Below the pieces are notes generated by a model. That model made no database searches. It was not told the origin of the DNA and was given only the letters and a program-made list of their open reading frames with translations. Both the position numbers and the translations under genes were made by a program. DNA of 64,000 bases from CAJFUR01 sp904420575 (lineage in GTDB: Bacteria; Actinomycetota; Coriobacteriia; Coriobacteriales; Eggerthellaceae), in NCBI GenBank assembly GCA_965119745.1, contig OZ221973.1:992001-1056000 (forward strand), in the 5' to 3' direction. Positions 59,799 to 64,000 of the stretch are shown here, piece after piece; positions within the stretch are counted from its first letter, which is position 1; each line of letters opens with the position of its first letter.

Positions 59799-62642
59799 GT
59801 GGCACAGGACTCAGGGCGACAGCAAGGCATCTATCGTTTCAAGTGGACGAAGGGCTTCCTGGGATCGGGAAAGCTCGTGTTGCCCGACGCCGTGCCGCCC
59901 TGCTCGTCCCAGCCGCTTGCAGCATCTTCCTACGGTTGGGTCACGGGAGGCTTGCCGGCGCCGCATCGGGACGACCGCTATCTGGTCGAGTTCCTGACGG
60001 ACACGGAGTATCGTTTGGTGGCTTACGTGGATCGGTTCGGCCGCGCGTTCTCCACCAACGAGCCTTTGTCCTCGCCTCCCGCGCGCGAACCCGACGTGAT
60101 GCTGGCGAAATACCCCGAACAGCCCGAAGCCGGCGTCGAGATCGGTTGCGTGCAGGTGCGGGATGCGGACGGCACCTCGCGGGAGGTCGCGCAATACCGC
60201 TGCATCAAGAACAGCTACACGCTGTTCGATTCGTGGTACGACTTCGGGCCCTACGGCGAGGGCCTTCCTTACGACCAGGCGCTTGCACGCTGCTACTTCG
60301 CATTCGTCTATCGGCCGGCGCTCTGCGGGACGGCCGTGCCGGACCGGGGGCTCGACTTCGTCTTTCGGCGCTTGCGCGACGATGCGCCGCTCGCCGCCTT
60401 ACGTGCCATCGTGCGTCAGGTGCGGCGCGCCGAAAGCGATGCGGTCATGCGCCCTCCTGCCCTTGCACGCTGTTTGGCGGGGTGGCTCGAAGAGGCGGGT
60501 CTGGACGAGGTGCTGGTTGCCGCGGGCTATCCGGCAGGGGGCGTTTCGGCGGCGGATCTTGAGGGCGCCGTCGTTTTGCCGAGCGAGCCAGAAAACCCCA
60601 AGAGCGATCCGTTGCGACTGGTGAGAACCGCGCGCTACGCCAACACGTTCTATATCGGCGTCGAAGACGAGGACGCGCGCATCTCCGAGCGTGCGGTGTG
60701 GGCGCTCGAAGCCGCTCTGAACCGCTTCCTGCTGATCGCGGAGAAGTTCGGCGAAAGCGCCGCCGTGGCGAGCGATGCTGATTGCGGCCGATGGGACGCC
60801 TATCTGATCGAGTCCGTCGCGCAGCAGGCGCTCGATGCGTCCCATCCGGAAGACGCTTCGGGCGGCGATGCCGCTCCCTCGAGCGCCGCGTCCTCCTTCG
60901 TCCAGGACGGCGACCCCTCTCCCGCGAAAACCGCGCCCTTTGCCCGTGCGGGCGACCCATCCGCAGCGGCAGGCGAATGGGCGGTGCGCGTCTGCGTGGG
61001 TCGCGCCATGGAGAACCTGCGGCTGCCGATGCGGTTCGCCGCCGAGTTTCGCGCCGATGTGGCCGAGGGCGTGGTCGCCTTCGACATGGTGGCTCCCGAC
61101 GAGGGGCTCATGCCCCGGTGGCGCTGGGACGACGCGACGGCCCGGTGGGAAGCGACGAGCGAGGGCGAACGCGCGCAGCAGGCGCTGCGCTACGCCGAAC
61201 ATCTCGGCCTGGCGCTGGCTGCCGCAGCGTTCAACGGCAGCCGGGCGATCGGGCGCGTCGTGGTGACGGCGCGGCCCTTCGCGTCCGAGGGCGCTCCCGC
61301 GATGCCTTCCGGCGACGGCTTCCCCGGTCTTCGGGGGCTGCCGTTCTTCCAGGTGACGTTCCCGCGCGAGGCCTTCTGCGCGGGCGACGCGTACCGACAG
61401 GCGGCTGCTACCGATCCGCGTTGGCTTTTCGAGGCCTGCGGCGCCGTCTGTGCCGCACATGCCAAAGCCGTCGCCCCGTTCGCCGTCATCGAGCAGGGGC
61501 CTGCCGCCTGGTTGCGCCGCGATCTGCCGGAAACGAGCACGGAGCCTCTGACCCCCTCTGCGCAGGACGCGCTTGGCGCACGCACGACGCACGACCTGCG
61601 CATCAGCTACGACGCCCAGCTGCGCCGTGCGGGAGAGCGCGTTGCCGAAGCGGTCGTGCGCACGCAAAGCGCCACGGAGGCCATCAAGGCCGTGCGGGCC
61701 ACGCAGGACGAAACCGACGACCCGCTGGTGTTCGAGGCATGCACGCGGCTCATGGCCGCGCTGGCGGAAGGCACCGTGGACACCACGGACGAGAACGCCC
61801 TCGTCGCCTGCTTTCTGGGCGAAGACCCGTATGCGGCGGCGCTCATGCGCGCCAGGGCGGTGGCGAAGCACGACCCTGCCGAGGCGGCTTCCCTGCTGGC
61901 CGAGGTCATTGCCGAAGCGGAGGCCAGCCTGCGGTACTCCGACAATGCGGAGGCGGTGCACCGCATGTTCGACTCGTACGTGTCCCGCGTCGTCTACAAC
62001 CGGCAGCGTCCCGATGCCGGCAAGCACGTCGAGTTGGTGCCGGCCACGCTCGTGTTCTGCTACCTGGAATCGGTGAAGCTTCTGGAAGAGTCGTTCGCGC
62101 ATGCTGACGAGGCGTTGCGCTGCGGGGTGCGCTGCATGGAGATGGCTCCCACCTTTTCCGCGGCCTTCCGGCAGACGGCACGCGCCTACATGCTGGTGGG
62201 CGATTTGGAAAGCGCGGCGAGCGCGCTGGTGGCCTGTTTGCGCATCGCCTTGCAGCCCGAAGAGATAGCCATTGCCTATTATCAGCTGGCCTACGTGGAG
62301 TGGAAGGCGGGTCGGCTGGACACCGGCGTGGCCTGCTATCTGAAGTCCATCATGACCTCGCCGGTGTACGGCGCGCAGTCGACCGTCGAGTTGCAGGAGC
62401 TGCTACACGAACCGGGCGCCCGCATGGTCCCGCGCGACGAGGTGGACGAGGTGCTGGATGCCGCCGGCATTCCGGTAGCGCCGCGGGAAGAACTGCTCGA
62501 CCAGATGGAAGAGGCGCTCCGTGCCGCCGTGGACGCCAACGTGTTCTCGGTGGCCCGCTCGCTCCTTTCGCTGCGCCTGCACTACCGCCCCGACGACGCC
62601 CTGGTGAACGTGCTGCGCTCGCTCGAGGTTGCGCCGGTCTGA
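59799..62642 (+). CDS. large uncharacterised protein with TPR-like C-terminal region
   Basis: 947 residues, no signal peptide or membrane helix. The N-terminal half (about 1-380) is mixed alpha/beta with no family recognised; an Ala/Ser/Pro-rich linker lies at about 345-390. The C-terminal third is helical with TPR-like repeats (AEAVHRMFDSYVSRVVYNRQ; SFAHADEALRCGVRCMEMAPTFSAAFRQTARAYMLVGDLESAASALVACLRIALQPEEIAIAYYQLAYVEWKAGRLDTGVACYLKSIM). The GTG at 59799 after GAAAGGGG is preferred; an ATG at 59784 lacks a site. It probably is a cytoplasmic scaffold or regulator. hisS follows by 140 bases. Confidence 0.75.
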   Translation: MAQDSGRQQGIYRFKWTKGFLGSGKLVLPDAVPPCSSQPLAASSYGWVTGGLPAPHRDDRYLVEFLTDTEYRLVAYVDRFGRAFSTNEPLSSPPAREPDVMLAKYPEQPEAGVEIGCVQVRDADGTSREVAQYRCIKNSYTLFDSWYDFGPYGEGLPYDQALARCYFAFVYRPALCGTAVPDRGLDFVFRRLRDDAPLAALRAIVRQVRRAESDAVMRPPALARCLAGWLEEAGLDEVLVAAGYPAGGVSAADLEGAVVLPSEPENPKSDPLRLVRTARYANTFYIGVEDEDARISERAVWALEAALNRFLLIAEKFGESAAVASDADCGRWDAYLIESVAQQALDASHPEDASGGDAAPSSAASSFVQDGDPSPAKTAPFARAGDPSAAAGEWAVRVCVGRAMENLRLPMRFAAEFRADVAEGVVAFDMVAPDEGLMPRWRWDDATARWEATSEGERAQQALRYAEHLGLALAAAAFNGSRAIGRVVVTARPFASEGAPAMPSGDGFPGLRGLPFFQVTFPREAFCAGDAYRQAAATDPRWLFEACGAVCAAHAKAVAPFAVIEQGPAAWLRRDLPETSTEPLTPSAQDALGARTTHDLRISYDAQLRRAGERVAEAVVRTQSATEAIKAVRATQDETDDPLVFEACTRLMAALAEGTVDTTDENALVACFLGEDPYAAALMRARAVAKHDPAEAASLLAEVIAEAEASLRYSDNAEAVHRMFDSYVSRVVYNRQRPDAGKHVELVPATLVFCYLESVKLLEESFAHADEALRCGVRCMEMAPTFSAAFRQTARAYMLVGDLESAASALVACLRIALQPEEIAIAYYQLAYVEWKAGRLDTGVACYLKSIMTSPVYGAQSTVELQELLHEPGARMVPRDEVDEVLDAAGIPVAPREELLDQMEEALRAAVDANVFSVARSLLSLRLHYRPDDALVNVLRSLEVAPV

Positions 62643-62718
62643 GGGGGTGCGCGTCTGCTGGCGGCTGACGCGCGAGGCGGCAAAGTCGGTTTCGCCGTGC
62701 CCTTTTGCTTCGGAACGG

Positions 62719-62747
62719 CTGTCAACCCTGGCGGCCTGCGCTACAAT
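62719..62747 (+). promoter_or_regulatory. promoter of hisS
   Basis: CTGTCA (62719-62724), 17-base spacer, TACAAT (62742-62747). The start would be near 62754, giving a 30-base leader with AAAGAAGG before the ATG. Confidence 0.6.
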
Positions 62748-62783
62748 AACGCGAGCTGGCTGGACGAAAGAAGGATGACGTAC

Positions 62784-64000
62784 ATGGCTATCCAAGCCCC
62801 CGAAGGAACGAAAGACCTGCTGCCCGACGAGGCGGCATTCTGGACGCAGTTCAAGCGCACGGCGGCGGAAGTCTTTGGCCGCTACGGCTATGCGCCGATA
62901 GAGACGCCCGTGTTCGAGCAGACGGAACTGTTCGTGCGCGGCATCGGCGAGGCCACCGATGTGGTCTCCAAGGAGATGTTCACGGCCCTTTCGGGCGAGA
63001 ACCTGAAGAAACTGCTGGAAGGCGGCACGGTGAAGGCGAAAAGCCGCCTCTCCCTGCGTCCCGAAGGCACGGCCGGCGTCGTCCGCGCCGTGGTACAGCA
63101 TGACCTGGTGCCGCAGGGCGCGGCCCCCGTCAAGCTCATGTACGCCGGTCCCATGTTCCGGGCCGAACGTCCGCAGAAAGGTCGCCTACGCCAGTTCAAC
63201 CAGGTGGGCATCGAGTGCTTGGGCGCGGAAGAGCCGACGGTGGACGCCGAGGCCATCATCATGCTCATGCAGTTCTACGAGGCCGTGGGCATTCCGCGCG
63301 CTTCCATGCGCCTGCTGGTGAATTCCATGGGCTGCGACCAGTGCCGGCCGGCCTATCGCGAGAAGGTGTTCGCCTACCTGCACGAACATGCCGGGGAGCT
63401 CTGCGACACCTGTCTGACCCGTGCCGAAACGAACCCGCTGCGCGCCTTCGACTGCAAGAACCCCGACTGCGCGCAGGTTATGGAGGGGGCTCCGAAGATC
63501 ACCGACTGCCTGTGCGACGACTGCCGCGCGCACTACCAGACGGTCAAGGAGCTGCTGGAAGGCGCCGGCATGGCCTACGAGGAAGACCCCACGCTGGTGC
63601 GCGGCCTGGACTATTACACGCGCACGGTGTTCGAGGTGCAGGTGGTGGACGGCCTGGGAAGCCAGAACGCCATCGGCGGCGGCGGACGCTACGACAAGCT
63701 GGCCGAAGAGGTGGGGGGCCGGCCGACGCCGGGCCTGGGCTTCGCGCTCGGCTTCGAGCGCTGCGTGCTGGCGCTGCAGGCGGCCGGCGTGGAATTTCCC
63801 CAGGCCACGCGTTGTGAAGTATTCGTCGCCTGCGTGGACGACTCGGTGCGCGCCCAGGCGTTCTCGCTGGTGCAGGCGTGTCGCGACGCCGGTCTGTCTG
63901 CCGACATGGATCATCAGCAGCGCAGCCTGAAAAGCCAGTTCAAGCTGGCTGACAAGCTGGGTGCGCACTATGTGGCCGTACTGGGCCCCGACGAGCTCGT
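62784..64000 (+). CDS. hisS: histidine-tRNA ligase, C-terminus beyond window
   Basis: 405 residues are visible from MAIQAPEGTKDLLPDEAAFW. Class II motifs are clear: motif 1 region, motif 2 MYAGPMFRAERPQKGRLRQFNQVGIE, the histidine-specific LVRGLDYYTRTVFEV and motif 3 GLGFALGFERCVLAL; the anticodon-binding domain begins at about 360. A Cys cluster (CDQC, CDTC, CKNPDC, CLCDDC) in the insertion domain suggests a bound metal, as in several bacterial HisRS. It charges tRNA-His. Confidence 0.96.
   Translation, partial: MAIQAPEGTKDLLPDEAAFWTQFKRTAAEVFGRYGYAPIETPVFEQTELFVRGIGEATDVVSKEMFTALSGENLKKLLEGGTVKAKSRLSLRPEGTAGVVRAVVQHDLVPQGAAPVKLMYAGPMFRAERPQKGRLRQFNQVGIECLGAEEPTVDAEAIIMLMQFYEAVGIPRASMRLLVNSMGCDQCRPAYREKVFAYLHEHAGELCDTCLTRAETNPLRAFDCKNPDCAQVMEGAPKITDCLCDDCRAHYQTVKELLEGAGMAYEEDPTLVRGLDYYTRTVFEVQVVDGLGSQNAIGGGGRYDKLAEEVGGRPTPGLGFALGFERCVLALQAAGVEFPQATRCEVFVACVDDSVRAQAFSLVQACRDAGLSADMDHQQRSLKSQFKLADKLGAHYVAVLGPDEL

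Overview
The window is high-GC DNA (roughly two thirds G+C) with dense genes, many GTG starts and clear Shine-Dalgarno sites. Its gene content points to an anaerobic gut actinobacterium of the Eggerthellaceae (Eggerthella/Gordonibacter type). The signs are Tat-exported molybdopterin and flavoprotein oxidoreductases, membrane-spanning LuxR regulators beside them, an NfnAB-like pair, a tungsten-type aldehyde oxidoreductase operon and a 2-hydroxyacyl-CoA dehydratase activase. The genus cannot be fixed from the sequence alone.

Layout. 1-3.7 kb: 5' part of an activase gene (minus strand), a tocopherol-cyclase-like gene, a gene-poor stretch with an inverted array of short repeats that looks like the ends of a lost insertion element, and tRNA-Val. 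3.7-14.5 kb: a complete-looking Tad/Flp pilus operon (CpaB, CpaE, CpaF, TadB, TadC, Flp, a second pilin-like protein, three TadE/TadG-like pseudopilins, a DUF192 protein and a zinc-ribbon protein). 14.6-20.2 kb: an ABC-2 exporter (minus) divergent from a two-component system with a leaderless-looking histidine kinase start. 20.2-23.3 kb: a ModE-like HTH protein, threonine synthase and, divergently, a ThrH-type phosphatase. 23.6-27.3 kb: a ferrous iron uptake locus (feoA, feoA, feoB, small Cys-rich membrane protein).

27.6-39.1 kb is a respiratory oxidoreductase region. It holds a lone Mo-enzyme dimerisation domain, a membrane LuxR regulator, a lipoprotein joining c-heme motifs to a sulfite-oxidase-like domain, a second exported Mo-domain protein, an NrfD-like anchor with a GntR regulator and an SPFH protein, and a DMSO-reductase-like A-B-TorD operon behind a very strong AT-rich inverted repeat. 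Between these, at 32.2-32.4 kb, lies a likely metal-regulated small RNA: a sigma70 promoter overlapped by a DtxR/IdeR-like box, followed by stacked hairpins with C-rich, anti-Shine-Dalgarno loops. The same GTTA-N8-TAAC operator pattern lies upstream of feoA and feoB, and a DtxR-family repressor with the right metal ligands is at 41.1 kb.

39.2-48.7 kb: a small Cys-motif protein, an XRE antitoxin/zeta toxin pair, the DtxR-like repressor, an FtsB/DivIC-like protein with a long low-complexity N-terminus, a Ppx/GppA phosphatase, a Tat-exported fumarate-reductase-like flavoprotein, a second membrane LuxR regulator, tRNA-Leu and a CorA transporter. 49-52.5 kb: the NfnAB-like pair and a MerR-like regulator. 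53-58.4 kb: an aldehyde ferredoxin oxidoreductase operon that carries its own Fe-S partner, an unknown 142-residue protein and a SufS-like cysteine desulfurase, then a small six-helix transporter. 58.5-64 kb: a PadR repressor under a doubly operated promoter, a parS-like palindrome, a NifX-like protein, a large uncharacterised repeat protein and the start of hisS.
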